A stretch of DNA of 64,000 nucleotides, from the NCBI RefSeq assembly GCF_026552795.1, contig NZ_JANFPI010000001.1, positions 248,001 through 312,000 on the forward strand. The letters run 5' to 3'. A model generated the notes under the pieces. It did no database searches and was not told where the DNA came from. It saw only the letters and a program-made list of their open reading frames with translations. Source of the stretch: Ectorhizobium quercum. Lineage in GTDB: Bacteria > Pseudomonadota > Alphaproteobacteria > Rhizobiales > Rhizobiaceae. This document shows positions 26,105-34,772 of the stretch, in pieces (within the stretch, counting starts at the first letter, position 1; every line of letters starts with the position of its first letter). Position numbers and translations under genes: made by a program.

Positions 26105-26701
26105 TCAGGCCTTGCGGTAGATCCAGAGCTGGGCCGGCGGAATATTGCGCACCACGAATTCGAAGTGCTCGATGTGGTAGCGGTCGGGCCAGGCGATGAC
26201 CGGCGAGACCGGACCGTAGGTGATCTGGATCACCGGCCGGCCGGGCGGCAGGAGTTCGAGCAGCTGCTCCATGAGCTGCACGCGGCGGTACATCGGGAAG
26301 GACAGCAGCGGTATGGCCGAGATCACACTGTCGAACTTCCGGTCCTTCCAGGTCTCGCCGAGCGTGTTGCGGATGTCGAACGCATCGCCGTTGATGAAGT
26401 TCACCCCCGGGAAGTGCTCCAGGAGATGGTGGTAGAAGTCGGTCGAGAACTCGACCGAGACCAGCTTCTCCGGTGGAATGCCGCGCTCGAGGATTGCCTT
26501 GGTGATGATCCCGGTGCCGGGACCGAGCTCGAGGACCGGAAGGTCCGATTGGGGGTTGATGACGCTGGCCATTCGCCGCGCCGTGACGGAGGAGGTCGGC
26601 AAAATCGCGCCCACCCGCTTCGGTTTATCGATCCAGCCTTTGAAGAAACGGATTTCCTCGTCGAATTTCTGTTCGATCTTCTCCCTGAGGCGCAATGCCA
26701 T
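26105..26701 (-). CDS. pmtA: Phospholipid N-methyltransferase
   Basis: SAM-dependent enzyme that methylates phosphatidylethanolamine stepwise to phosphatidylcholine, a major membrane lipid in rhizobia. It has 198 residues from the ATG at 26701, which has a GAGG site; an upstream TTG (26725) would add eight. MALRLREKIE and FFKGWIDKPKRVGAI are typical of rhizobial PmtA. SAM motif I is LELGPGTGIIT (57-67), and FINGDAFDI and PPGRPVIQITYGP follow. The place next to dnaN is conserved in related genomes, as I recall. Confidence 0.92.
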   Translation of the reverse strand: MALRLREKIEQKFDEEIRFFKGWIDKPKRVGAILPTSSVTARRMASVINPQSDLPVLELGPGTGIITKAILERGIPPEKLVSVEFSTDFYHHLLEHFPGVNFINGDAFDIRNTLGETWKDRKFDSVISAIPLLSFPMYRRVQLMEQLLELLPPGRPVIQITYGPVSPVIAWPDRYHIEHFEFVVRNIPPAQLWIYRKA

Positions 26702-26822
26702 CCTCGTCCTCTCCACTGAGTTCAAACAACGTCATGCCTTGAACCGACAGACGTTGCGGCTTGATCTAGCACAAATCCGCAAGGCCCGCCACGGTTCCCG
26801 AAGGAAACGCTTATTTGTCGTC

Positions 26823-27941
26823 CTAAACGCGCATCGGCATCAGAACGTAGAGTGCATCGCCGCCCGCCGTGTCGCGGATCAGCGTCGGCGATCCGGCGTC
26901 GGCCAGCAGGAAGATCGCCTCGTCGCCGGAGAGCTGGCCGGTGATGTCGAGCAGGTATTTGGCGTTGAAGCCGATCTCCATTGGATCGGACTCGTAGGTG
27001 GCGGACAGTTCCTCGGTTGCCGAACCCGAATCGGGATTGTTGACCGTCAGCGTCATCTGACCTTCGGAAAGGGCGAGCTTCACGGCCCGGCCGCGCTCGG
27101 AGGAAATGGTGGACACGCGGTCGACGGCCTGGGCGAAGGCGCCGCAATCGATGCGCAGTTCCTTGTCGTTGCCGGCGGGAATGACGCGCTGGTAATCGGG
27201 GAAGGTGCCGTCGATCAGCTTCGACGTCAGCACGATGGAGCCGACCGTCAGGCGGATCTTCGCGTCGGAAAGCTCGACCCTGGCGATGGCTTCGGCATTG
27301 TCGGAAAGCTTCTGGATCTCGCCCACGGTCTTGCGCGGAATGATGATGCCCGGCATGCCTTCGGAACCGGAGGGCGCCTCCACTTCGGCGCGCGCCAGAC
27401 GGTGGCCGTCGGTCGCCACGGCGCGCAGCTTCAGGTCGCCGCCGCTTTCGATCGTGTGGAAATAGATGCCGTTCAGGTAGTAGCGGGTCTCTTCGGTCGA
27501 GATCGCGAACTGCGTCCGGTCGATCAGCATCTTCAGGTCGGTGGCCTTGAGGCTGAAGGAATGGCTGAAGCTGCCGGCCGTCAGGTCCGGGAAGTCCTGT
27601 TCCGGCAGGCATTGCAGCGAGAACTTCGAGCGGCCCGATGCGACCGTCATGGCCGCGCCGTCCGGGGTGGTGGCGAGCAGCACTTCCGAGCCGTCGGGAA
27701 GCTTGCGGACGATTTCGTAAAGCAGATGGGCCGGAACGGTGGTGGCGCCCGCCTGTTCGACGGATGCCGGCGTCGCCTCGGTGATCTCGAGATCGAGGTC
27801 GGTCGCCTTCAGCGAAAGACTGTCGCCTTCCGCCCGCAGCAGGACGTTGGAGAGAATCGGGATCGTATTGCGCCGCTCGACGACACGGTGGACGTGGTTC
27901 AGGGATTTCAGAAGATTCGAGCGTTCGAGAGTAATACGCAT
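26823..27941 (-). CDS. dnaN: DNA polymerase III subunit beta (sliding clamp)
   Basis: Ring-shaped processivity factor that tethers DNA polymerase III and other replication proteins to DNA. It has 372 residues, the usual length, with three repeated clamp domains. Recognisable stretches are MRITLERSNLLKSLNHVHRV, LSNVLLRAEG, the start of domain 2 at LTAGSFSHSF-SLKATDLKMLID, and the C-terminal LMPMRV, which forms part of the partner-binding pocket. It is far from dnaA here (about 19 kb), as is normal in Rhizobiaceae. Confidence 0.97.
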   Translation of the reverse strand: MRITLERSNLLKSLNHVHRVVERRNTIPILSNVLLRAEGDSLSLKATDLDLEITEATPASVEQAGATTVPAHLLYEIVRKLPDGSEVLLATTPDGAAMTVASGRSKFSLQCLPEQDFPDLTAGSFSHSFSLKATDLKMLIDRTQFAISTEETRYYLNGIYFHTIESGGDLKLRAVATDGHRLARAEVEAPSGSEGMPGIIIPRKTVGEIQKLSDNAEAIARVELSDAKIRLTVGSIVLTSKLIDGTFPDYQRVIPAGNDKELRIDCGAFAQAVDRVSTISSERGRAVKLALSEGQMTLTVNNPDSGSATEELSATYESDPMEIGFNAKYLLDITGQLSGDEAIFLLADAGSPTLIRDTAGGDALYVLMPMRV

Positions 27942-28187
27942 GGGATACTACCGTTTTCGACCTTTTCGGACGGGCGGGACCCGGCCGCATGAAATGTGTC
28001 CCGCCATGAAACCGGCGGGGTGGAGAGTCAAATTGCAAAATGGCCGGGGCTTTGGCAAGGGCCGCGACGCGCGGCAATGCGCTTTGCCGATTTTTGCATG
28101 CGCCTTTCCCCGTAAATCATCACTTGCGGCGCGTCGGTCTCTTGACCCATAAGGGAAAAACAGCGGGAAACGGAGCGGATCAACACG

Positions 28188-29099
28188 GTGACGGACAGCG
28201 AAACGGCGGCAGGCGCATCGGAAAAGACCTTTCGCATCCACGATCACGTCATCGTCGCCCGGCCGCTGACCGCCGGCCTCCATCTCGTTGCGACCCCCAT
28301 CGGCAATCTCGGCGACATCACCTTGCGCGGGCTGGAGACGCTGGCCGCCGCCGACGTGCTGGCGTGCGAGGATACCCGCGTGACCCGCGTGCTTCTCGAC
28401 CGCTACGGCATCCGCAAGCGGCCCTTTTCCTATCACGAGCACAATGCCGGGGAGGCGGGCGACAGGCTGCTCGCCTTTCTGGAGGAGGGGAAATCCGTGG
28501 CGCTGGTCTCGGACGCCGGCACCCCGCTCGTCTCCGATCCGGGCTATCGCCTCGCCGTCAGGGCCATCGAGGCCGGTCATCGGGTCGTGCCGCTGCCGGG
28601 TGCGTCCGCGCCGCTGGCGGCCCTTCTCGGCTCCGGCCTGCCGAACGATGCCTTTCTCTTCGCCGGTTTCCTGCCGACGCGGGACAAGGCGCGGCGCGAG
28701 CGGCTGCGCGAGCTGGCGGCGGTGCCCGCGACGCTGATCTTCTTCGAATCGCCGCACCGGATTGCCGCGACACTCGCCGCCGCCGCGGCGGAATACGGCG
28801 CCGACCGCCCCGCTTCCGTCTGCCGCGAGCTCACCAAGACCTTCGAGGAGTTTCGCCGCGGCCCGCTCGGCGAACTCGCCGCCGATTTCGCCGAGCGCAC
28901 GGTCAAGGGCGAGATCGTCCTCGTCATCGGCCCGCCGTCTGAAGAGGAAGCGGCAGACCCGGCGGATGTGGACCGGTTGTTGCAGGAACTGGCGGCGGAT
29001 CGGTCGGCGGGGCAGGCGGCGACGGAAGCCGCCCGGCTCACCGGCCTGCCGCGCCGGCAGCTTTATCAGCGCCTTCTGGACCTGAAGGGCGGCGCATGA
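28188..29099 (+). CDS. rsmI: 16S rRNA (cytidine(1402)-2'-O)-methyltransferase
   Basis: SAM-dependent methyltransferase that 2'-O-methylates C1402 in the ribosomal P site. It has 303 residues from a GTG at 28188. The tetrapyrrole-methylase fold is evident: LHLVATPIGNLGDITLRGLE, ACEDTRVTRVLLDRY, VALVSDAGTPLVSDPGYRL, and LPGASAPLAALLGSGLPNDAF. Its stop overlaps the start of yraN (ATGA, 29096-29099), the common arrangement of these two genes. Confidence 0.95.
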   Translation: MTDSETAAGASEKTFRIHDHVIVARPLTAGLHLVATPIGNLGDITLRGLETLAAADVLACEDTRVTRVLLDRYGIRKRPFSYHEHNAGEAGDRLLAFLEEGKSVALVSDAGTPLVSDPGYRLAVRAIEAGHRVVPLPGASAPLAALLGSGLPNDAFLFAGFLPTRDKARRERLRELAAVPATLIFFESPHRIAATLAAAAAEYGADRPASVCRELTKTFEEFRRGPLGELAADFAERTVKGEIVLVIGPPSEEEAADPADVDRLLQELAADRSAGQAATEAARLTGLPRRQLYQRLLDLKGGA

Positions 29100-29458
29100 G
29101 CCGGCACACCGGCGCGCGGCGCAAGGCCGAACGCCGCGGCCGTATTTGCGAGTTTCTCGCCGCGGCATGGCTGACGCTGAAGGGATATCGCGTCGTCGCC
29201 TTCCGCTACCGGACCCATGCCGGCGAGGTGGATATCGTAGCGCTGAAGGGCGATCTCGCCGTTTTCGTCGAGGTCAAGGCGCGGCGGGAGGCCGGACTTG
29301 CCGTCGACGCCGTGACGCAGGCGGCGCAGGCGCGGATTCGCGCCGCGAGCGATGTGTGGATGTCACGCCGGCGAGATGCCGCCCGCCTTTCGCAGCGCTA
29401 CGATATCGTCGCGGTTCTTCCCGGCCGTCTCCCCCGCCATTTTCCCGATGCCTTCTGA
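29096..29458 (+). CDS. yraN: UPF0102 family protein, YraN
   Basis: Nuclease-fold protein of 120 residues. The core THAGEVDIVALKGDLAVFVEVKAR carries the Glu/Asp/Glu-x-Lys set of the restriction endonuclease-like fold. It is translationally coupled to rsmI. The biological role is unsettled; a nuclease or Holliday junction role has been suggested for the family. Confidence 0.93.
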   Translation: MSRHTGARRKAERRGRICEFLAAAWLTLKGYRVVAFRYRTHAGEVDIVALKGDLAVFVEVKARREAGLAVDAVTQAAQARIRAASDVWMSRRRDAARLSQRYDIVAVLPGRLPRHFPDAF

Positions 29459-29563
29459 CGGGTTTCGCCGGGGTCGCTAAAATGCGAGCGATCGGCTGAA
29501 CCATGCCCTTACTTTCATCGGCTATGGAGAAGGCCAAGGTAGAACGACGCTGTGGGGGAAATC

Positions 29564-30076
29564 ATGGCCTTGAAACTGCTTCTGGCCGGTGCGCTGGCCT
29601 TGATGGCGAAGCGCCGCACCGCGGCGGAGGGCGACACGACGCTGTCGGACCCGGCATTCGTGGCCGCCCGCGACGGGTTCATGCCGATGCACGACGCGCC
29701 GATCGAGCCGTCGTGGATCGTCGAGGGCACACCGCACGCGCGCGAATCGGTTCACTCGAAGGGGGACGACGATGCCTCCGTGACCGCGCTGTGGGATTGC
29801 ACGGCTGGCACGTTCCGCTGGCATTTCGGCTGGGACGAGACGGTCGTCATCCTCGCGGGCGAAGTCCATATCACGGCCGAGGACGGCAGCGAGCGCGTTC
29901 TCCAGGCCGGCGACATCGCCTATTTCAAGGCCGGAACCTGGGCGACCTGGCGGATCGACGACTATCTGCGCAAGGTGGCGTTCGTGCGCCGGCCTTTCCC
30001 CGGTCTTCTCGTCACCGCGATGAAACTGAAGCGCGCCCTCAAGGGCAAGGAGCCGCAGGCCGGGCTGGCGGCCTGA
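29564..30076 (+). CDS. Cupin domain protein (DUF861/Cupin_3 type)
   Basis: Protein of 170 residues from the ATG at 29564, which follows GGGGGAAATC. It has a short hydrophobic N-terminus (LKLLLAGALALMAKRR), perhaps an anchor. A single cupin barrel follows, with TFRWHFGWDETVVILAGEVHIT and LQAGDIAYFKAGTWATWRI as the two conserved motifs. No catalytic function can be assigned; members may bind small ligands or metals. A perfect 15-bp hairpin follows at 30141-30178. Confidence 0.82.
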   Translation: MALKLLLAGALALMAKRRTAAEGDTTLSDPAFVAARDGFMPMHDAPIEPSWIVEGTPHARESVHSKGDDDASVTALWDCTAGTFRWHFGWDETVVILAGEVHITAEDGSERVLQAGDIAYFKAGTWATWRIDDYLRKVAFVRRPFPGLLVTAMKLKRALKGKEPQAGLAA

Positions 30077-30140
30077 CGCCGTCGCGCGTCCGCGTTGCGC
30101 TCGCTCGTTTCCCGTCTTAAATAAACGGAACTTTATGGCT

Positions 30141-30178
30141 GGACAGCCTCCTTTTCCGAGCCGAAAAGGAGGCTGTCC
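30141..30178. repeat. Perfect 15-bp inverted repeat between the cupin gene and gshB
   Basis: GGACAGCCTCCTTTT (30141-30155) and AAAAGGAGGCTGTCC (30164-30178) flank an 8-base loop, CCGAGCCG. It has no clear T run after it, so it is either a weak terminator for the cupin gene or a mobile or structural repeat. Confidence 0.65.
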
Positions 30179-30249
30179 ATCCGTGTGTTTGCGCAATGCC
30201 CGCTGAAAGGCCCTTACGGCTTCCGGGAATTGCCCTGAAGAGGATTGTT

Positions 30250-31197
30250 ATGGCGAAGATCAGGAATGTCGCGGTCCAGATGGACCATGTCTCGACCATC
30301 AGTATCGCGGGTGATTCCACATTCGCCATGAGTCTGGAGGCTCAGGCGCGGGGCTACAGGCTGTTTCACTATACGCCGGACCGCCTGAGCCTGCGCGACG
30401 GCAAGGTCTACGCCACCGTCGAGCCGATGGAACTGCGCGACGTCGAGGGCGATCATTACACGCTGGGCGTGCCGGAGCGGGTGGACCTCGCCACGATGGA
30501 CGTGGTGCTGCTGCGCCAGGACCCGCCCTTCGACATGGCCTATATCACCTCGACCCATCTTCTGGAGCGCATCCATCCGCAGACGCTCGTGGTCAACGAT
30601 CCGGCCTGGGTGCGCAATTCCCCCGAGAAGATCTTCGTCACCGAGTTCGCGGACCTGATGCCGCCGACGCTGATCACGCGCGACCCGGCTGAAATCGCCG
30701 CCTTCCGCGCCGAAATGGGCGATATCATCCTGAAGCCGCTCTACGGCAATGGCGGCGCCGGCGTCTTCCACACCTCCCGCGACGACCGCAACTTCGCCTC
30801 GCTGCTCGAGATGTTCGCCCAGATGTTCCGCGAGCCCTTCATCGCCCAGGCCTACCTTCCGGCGGTGCGCAAGGGCGACAAGCGCATTCTTCTCGTGGAC
30901 GGAGAGCCTGTCGGGGCGATCAATCGCGTTCCCGCCGAGCACGACAGCCGGTCCAACATGCATGTCGGTGGTCGCCCGGAAAAGACCGTGCTTACAGCGC
31001 GCGAGAAGGAAATCTGCGACCGGATCGGGCCGTCGCTCAAGGCGCGCGGCTTCCTCCTCGTCGGTATCGACGTGATCGGTGACTACATGACGGAGATCAA
31101 CGTCACCTCGCCGACCGGCCTTCGCGAAGTGCGCCGCTTCGACGGCACCGACATCGCCGCGCTGCTTTGGGACGCCATCGAGCGCAAGCGGGCCTGA
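30250..31197 (+). CDS. gshB: Glutathione synthetase
   Basis: Joins gamma-glutamylcysteine and glycine with ATP in the second step of glutathione synthesis. It has 315 residues from the ATG at 30250 ([20 protein letters not shown]), the typical start. ATP-grasp features are [30 protein letters not shown] and [14 protein letters not shown] near the C-terminus. The frame is open 18 codons upstream, but without family likeness. It runs before comM on the same strand. Confidence 0.96.
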   Translation: MAKIRNVAVQMDHVSTISIAGDSTFAMSLEAQARGYRLFHYTPDRLSLRDGKVYATVEPMELRDVEGDHYTLGVPERVDLATMDVVLLRQDPPFDMAYITSTHLLERIHPQTLVVNDPAWVRNSPEKIFVTEFADLMPPTLITRDPAEIAAFRAEMGDIILKPLYGNGGAGVFHTSRDDRNFASLLEMFAQMFREPFIAQAYLPAVRKGDKRILLVDGEPVGAINRVPAEHDSRSNMHVGGRPEKTVLTAREKEICDRIGPSLKARGFLLVGIDVIGDYMTEINVTSPTGLREVRRFDGTDIAALLWDAIERKRA

Positions 31198-31292
31198 TCG
31201 CCCGTCCGGCACGCCCCGCGTGTGCCCGGTTGCCGCAATTTGTTCCGGCGCCACAACCTTTCGCAACCTTTATGCACTGGATGCGGGAGATT

Positions 31293-31307
31293 GTTCCTAT
31301 ATTGTTC
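31293..31307 (+). promoter_or_regulatory. LexA (SOS) box, GTTC-N7-GTTC
   Basis: GTTC at 31293-31296 and 31304-31307 with exactly seven bases (CTATATT) between, the alphaproteobacterial LexA consensus. It lies about 95 bases before the comM start. comM is, to my knowledge, part of the SOS regulon in several alphaproteobacteria, which supports the call. Confidence 0.8.
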
Positions 31308-31401
31308 TTGTTCTATTCCAGAAATCGTGCCAGATTGCAACCGAAAAGCCGAAGGAGGGGCTGACCCTCGCCTTCGGCAGAGGGTTACTGGGGATTTCTG
31401 C

Positions 31402-32934
31402 ATGGTGGCGCGCGTCTCGACGGTTGCATTTCAGGGTATCGACGGCGTTCCCGTCGAGGTGCAGGTCATGGTCGCTCCGGGCAAGGTCGGCATGCAGATC
31501 GTTGGCCTGCCCGACAAGGCGGTGGCGGAAAGCCGGGAGCGCGTTCAGGCAGCGCTTCATGCCACAGGTCTTGCGTTGCCACCCAAGCGGATCACCGTCA
31601 ATCTGGCGCCTGCCGACCTGCCCAAGGAGGGATCCCATTTCGACCTGCCGATCGCGCTCGGCCTGATGGCGGCTCTGGGTGCCGTGCCCGAACAGGCGCT
31701 CGAAGCCTATGTGGTGGCGGGCGAGCTGAACCTCGACGGGACGCTGGCGCCCATTGCCGGGGCCTTGCCCGCGGCGATTGCCGCCAATGCCGCCGGCAAG
31801 GGGCTGATCTGCCCCGCCGCCAGCGGCCCGGAAGCGGCCTGGGCCGGGGAGGGAATGGATATTCTGGCGCCGCGCAGCTTGATCGCGCTCGCCAATCATT
31901 TCAAGGGCCAGCAATTGTTGTCGCGTCCCCAGCCGGCGATCCGCGGCGTTCAGGGCGCCTTGCCCGACCTTGCGGATATCAAGGGGCAGGAAAGTGCCCG
32001 CCGGGCGCTCGAGGTGGCCGCTGCCGGCGGGCACAACCTGCTGATGGTGGGGCCGCCCGGTGCCGGCAAGTCCATGCTGGCCGCGCGCCTTCCGTCCATC
32101 CTGCCGCCGCTGTCGCCGGCCGAACTGCTCGAAGTGTCGATGATACACTCCGTCGCGGGTGAACTGGCCGATGGACGGCTGACCGACAGGCGTCCGTTCC
32201 GCACACCCCACCATTCGGCCACGATGGCCGCGCTGACCGGCGGTGGCGCCCGTGCCAGGCCGGGCGAGGCGTCGCTGGCGCATCATGGCGTGCTGTTCCT
32301 CGACGAATTGCCGGAATTCTCGCCGCAGGCGCTCGATGCCCTGCGGCAACCGCTCGAAACCGGCGCCTGCGTCGTTGCGCGCGCCAATCATCGCGTCTCC
32401 TATCCCGCCCATATCCAGCTCGTGGCTGCGATGAACCCCTGCCGCTGCGGCATGGCGGGCGAGCCGGGCCATACCTGCGCGCGCGGCCCGCGCTGCGTGG
32501 CCGATTACCAGTCGCGCGTGTCGGGCCCGCTGCTCGACCGCATCGATATCCGCATCGACGTGCCGGCGGTGACGGCGCTCGACCTGATCAAGCCGGCGGC
32601 GTCGGAGGCGAGCGAAAGCGTGGCGAGACGCGTCGCGGCGGCGCGGGAACGCCAGAGACGGCGGTTCGCGGAAGCGGGCTTCGGCGGGGTGACAACCAAT
32701 GCCCGCTGCCCTGCCGCGCTGATCGAAAGGCTGGCGGAGGCGGATGCCGGCGGAATGCAATTGTTGAGCGACGCGGCGGAGAAGCTGAAGTTCTCGGCGC
32801 GCGGCTACCATCGCATCCTGAAGGTGGCGCGCACGCTGGCGGATCTGGATGGCAGCGAGCGGGTCGGGCGGCTTCATCTCGCCGAGGCGATTTCCTACCG
32901 GATACCCGGCGACCGGCTGTCGGCGGCGGCCTGA
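31402..32934 (+). CDS. comM: ComM/YifB-type AAA+ ATPase (Mg chelatase-like)
   Basis: Hexameric helicase that promotes branch migration during recombination and natural transformation in characterised homologues. It has 510 residues. The N-terminal ChlI-like domain is seen in MQIVGLPDKAVAESRERVQ, Walker A is GPPGAGKS (about residue 218), and Walker B is GVLFLDELPEF. A cysteine-rich zinc-like part follows (MNPCRCGMAGEPGHTC), then the C-terminal YHRILKVARTLADL. A GTTC-N7-GTTC box upstream indicates SOS control. A short terminator follows at 33004-33027. Confidence 0.94.
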   Translation: MVARVSTVAFQGIDGVPVEVQVMVAPGKVGMQIVGLPDKAVAESRERVQAALHATGLALPPKRITVNLAPADLPKEGSHFDLPIALGLMAALGAVPEQALEAYVVAGELNLDGTLAPIAGALPAAIAANAAGKGLICPAASGPEAAWAGEGMDILAPRSLIALANHFKGQQLLSRPQPAIRGVQGALPDLADIKGQESARRALEVAAAGGHNLLMVGPPGAGKSMLAARLPSILPPLSPAELLEVSMIHSVAGELADGRLTDRRPFRTPHHSATMAALTGGGARARPGEASLAHHGVLFLDELPEFSPQALDALRQPLETGACVVARANHRVSYPAHIQLVAAMNPCRCGMAGEPGHTCARGPRCVADYQSRVSGPLLDRIDIRIDVPAVTALDLIKPAASEASESVARRVAAARERQRRRFAEAGFGGVTTNARCPAALIERLAEADAGGMQLLSDAAEKLKFSARGYHRILKVARTLADLDGSERVGRLHLAEAISYRIPGDRLSAAA

Positions 32935-33003
32935 CCGTTGCGTCCGGTCTCCTGCCGCCCGCCTTTGTCCTGCGCTCGGGCGGTGCAACGCCGTAGCGTT
33001 TCC

Positions 33004-33027
33004 GGCAGGAATGCGGGCCTGCCTTTT
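33004..33027 (+). terminator. Probable terminator after comM
   Basis: GGCAGG pairs with CCTGCC around AATGCGGG and is followed by TTTT. It lies 70 bases after the comM stop. Confidence 0.55.
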
Positions 33028-33083
33028 GCGATCGGCAATACGCAAGAACAATGAGATGGAGCTGTTTGGCGGGGTGAAACCGG

Positions 33084-34157
33084 TCAGAAACCGGCTTCCT
33101 CGCTTTCTTCCAGCGGCTTGGCGATGGCCCGCATGGGGATCGTCATGGTGACGCACGCGCCGCTTGCGGGAAACTCGATGCGGGCTTCGCCGTCCAGCAT
33201 GGCGATGACGCGGGAAATCAGCGTCGAGCCGAAGCCCTTGCGTTCCGGTTCTTCGGAGGGCGGCGCGGGCCCCCGGGTTTCGCGCCAGACCATTTCCAGC
33301 CGCGGTTCGCCGGGCGCATCGGAAAGCAGCACTTCCTTCCAGCTGATCTCCACCTGTCCCCGGCTGGTTGAAAGCGCGCCGTACTTGGCCGCGTTCGTTC
33401 CCAGCTCGTGCAGGATGAGGCTCAGGACGACGGACGTCTGCCCGGCGGCGGCGATCGACGGTCCGGCCAGCTTGAAGCGGTTCGTGTCGCCGGCGCAGAA
33501 GGGAGAGATCGCCTGCCGGACCACGGCGCTCAGCGTCGTCGGGCCGCTGTGGCCCGGCTGGCGCAGCAGCAGGCTGGACCGTGCCATCGAATTGAGCCGC
33601 TCCTTCAGCTTATTGGCAAGCTCGCCGGAGGTAGAGGCATGGCGTTGCGACAGCGTGATGACCGCGTTCATCGTGGCGAAGACGTTCTTGAGCCGGTGGT
33701 CCAGCTCGTTCATCAGGATTTCCCGTTCGTCGGCCATGCGCTCGAGGTCGCGGCGCGCTTGCAGATCCGCCCGGTAGGCGCTCATCATCACGCTGAGCAG
33801 GAAGAGATCCGTTGCAACCACGATGATATAGAGCGCCATCGCCGTCAGGGTGCCCTTGGCGAAAAACGGTTCGCCGGGGGCGACGAAGAAGTACCATGCG
33901 GAAATGCCGGACAGGACGGCGACGACCATGCCGGCCCGCACGCCGAACAGGAAGCCGGCAATGACGACCGCGGGAAAGAATGTCAGGAACGGAATGCCGG
34001 GCGGAAGAACCGGTTCCAGCCAGAATCGGAGCGCAAGGGCGATGGCGAAGATGCCCAGGGAATAGAGATAGCTGGCCGCTTCCTGCCGGCGGGTCAATTC
34101 TCCACGAGCGGCCTTGAAGGCGGGAAATTTTCGAAAATGGCCGATCTTTTTTGGCAT
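33084..34157 (-). CDS. Membrane sensor histidine kinase, HWE family
   Basis: Signal-transducing kinase of 357 residues from the ATG at 34157, preceded by GGGAG. Three or four transmembrane segments (about 30-125) resemble the DUF4118 membrane region. Then come the dimerisation/phosphoacceptor helix with His154 in NELDHRLKNVFATM, the N box LILHELGTNAAKYGALS, and a W-x-E stretch (VWRETRGP) that marks the HWE group. HWE kinases in alphaproteobacteria often feed the general stress response or light and adhesion circuits. No response regulator is adjacent. It is divergent from the degenerate GGDEF gene. Confidence 0.87.
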   Translation of the reverse strand: MPKKIGHFRKFPAFKAARGELTRRQEAASYLYSLGIFAIALALRFWLEPVLPPGIPFLTFFPAVVIAGFLFGVRAGMVVAVLSGISAWYFFVAPGEPFFAKGTLTAMALYIIVVATDLFLLSVMMSAYRADLQARRDLERMADEREILMNELDHRLKNVFATMNAVITLSQRHASTSGELANKLKERLNSMARSSLLLRQPGHSGPTTLSAVVRQAISPFCAGDTNRFKLAGPSIAAAGQTSVVLSLILHELGTNAAKYGALSTSRGQVEISWKEVLLSDAPGEPRLEMVWRETRGPAPPSEEPERKGFGSTLISRVIAMLDGEARIEFPASGACVTMTIPMRAIAKPLEESEEAGF

Positions 34158-34772
34158 GTGCGCTCCCGCGACAGAATACGCGTCGTACAAACGCGCCGAC
34201 ACGCTACTTCAGATGTCGCGAAATCACAATCCTGTGCGAGGTATTTGAAAACGGTGTGAGAATCAGGATGAACGAACCGGTCGGGAGAGGATCGCGGTGG
34301 CAGGGATCGTCCCCGCGGATGCGCGGAAAGAGCTGCCGAAAGACAGCCTCCGGCGAAGTGGGCCATGACGAAGCTGCCCCCCGTTTTTCGTGCGTCGGCC
34401 GGCCTTGATGGCCGCCAGACAGGAGCCGGGCGACGGTTCGTGCCCGCGGCGACTGCGAAAGCCGGGGCAATACCCGCCTTGCCCGGGGCCGATCCGATGA
34501 CGAAAGTCCTGCCGGAGGCGATCCTGCCATTGCCGGACGCGGCCGCGGAGACCGGCAATATCGACCCCGGCAGGATGCGACTTTCGTCGACCCGGAAGGA
34601 GAATGTCTTTTCAACCCGGGCGAGCGTGGGCGCCCGCGGTGCGGCTTTCGTCCGGCTGGCCGCGGTCCGGCGTTCGCGCTATAGTGACGGGCGCTTTGCG
34701 CGAAAGCCGTGCCGCCGTCTTCCTGGTGCCGGCGAGGGCGCGAAGTGCATGAAGGGTCAGGGAGTTCATCGC
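34158..34772. other. Long intergenic region between histidine kinase and GGDEF-like genes
   Basis: 615 bases. The frame of the GGDEF-like gene is open back to 34365, but that stretch shows no domain and no good ribosome site, so I treat it as non-coding. No convincing promoter, stress-sigma motif or operator was found by eye. Confidence 0.45.

Noticed and set aside
24464..26719. A 751-codon open frame on the plus strand
   Set aside because: It is the complement of DUF1330, pyrF, phosphatase and pmtA genes, all with clear families on the minus strand. GC-rich codon use leaves the opposite strand open.
34365..34772. N-terminal extension of the GGDEF-like protein
   Set aside because: No domain, composition unlike the rest, and no good ribosome site; AGGGAG supports 34773.
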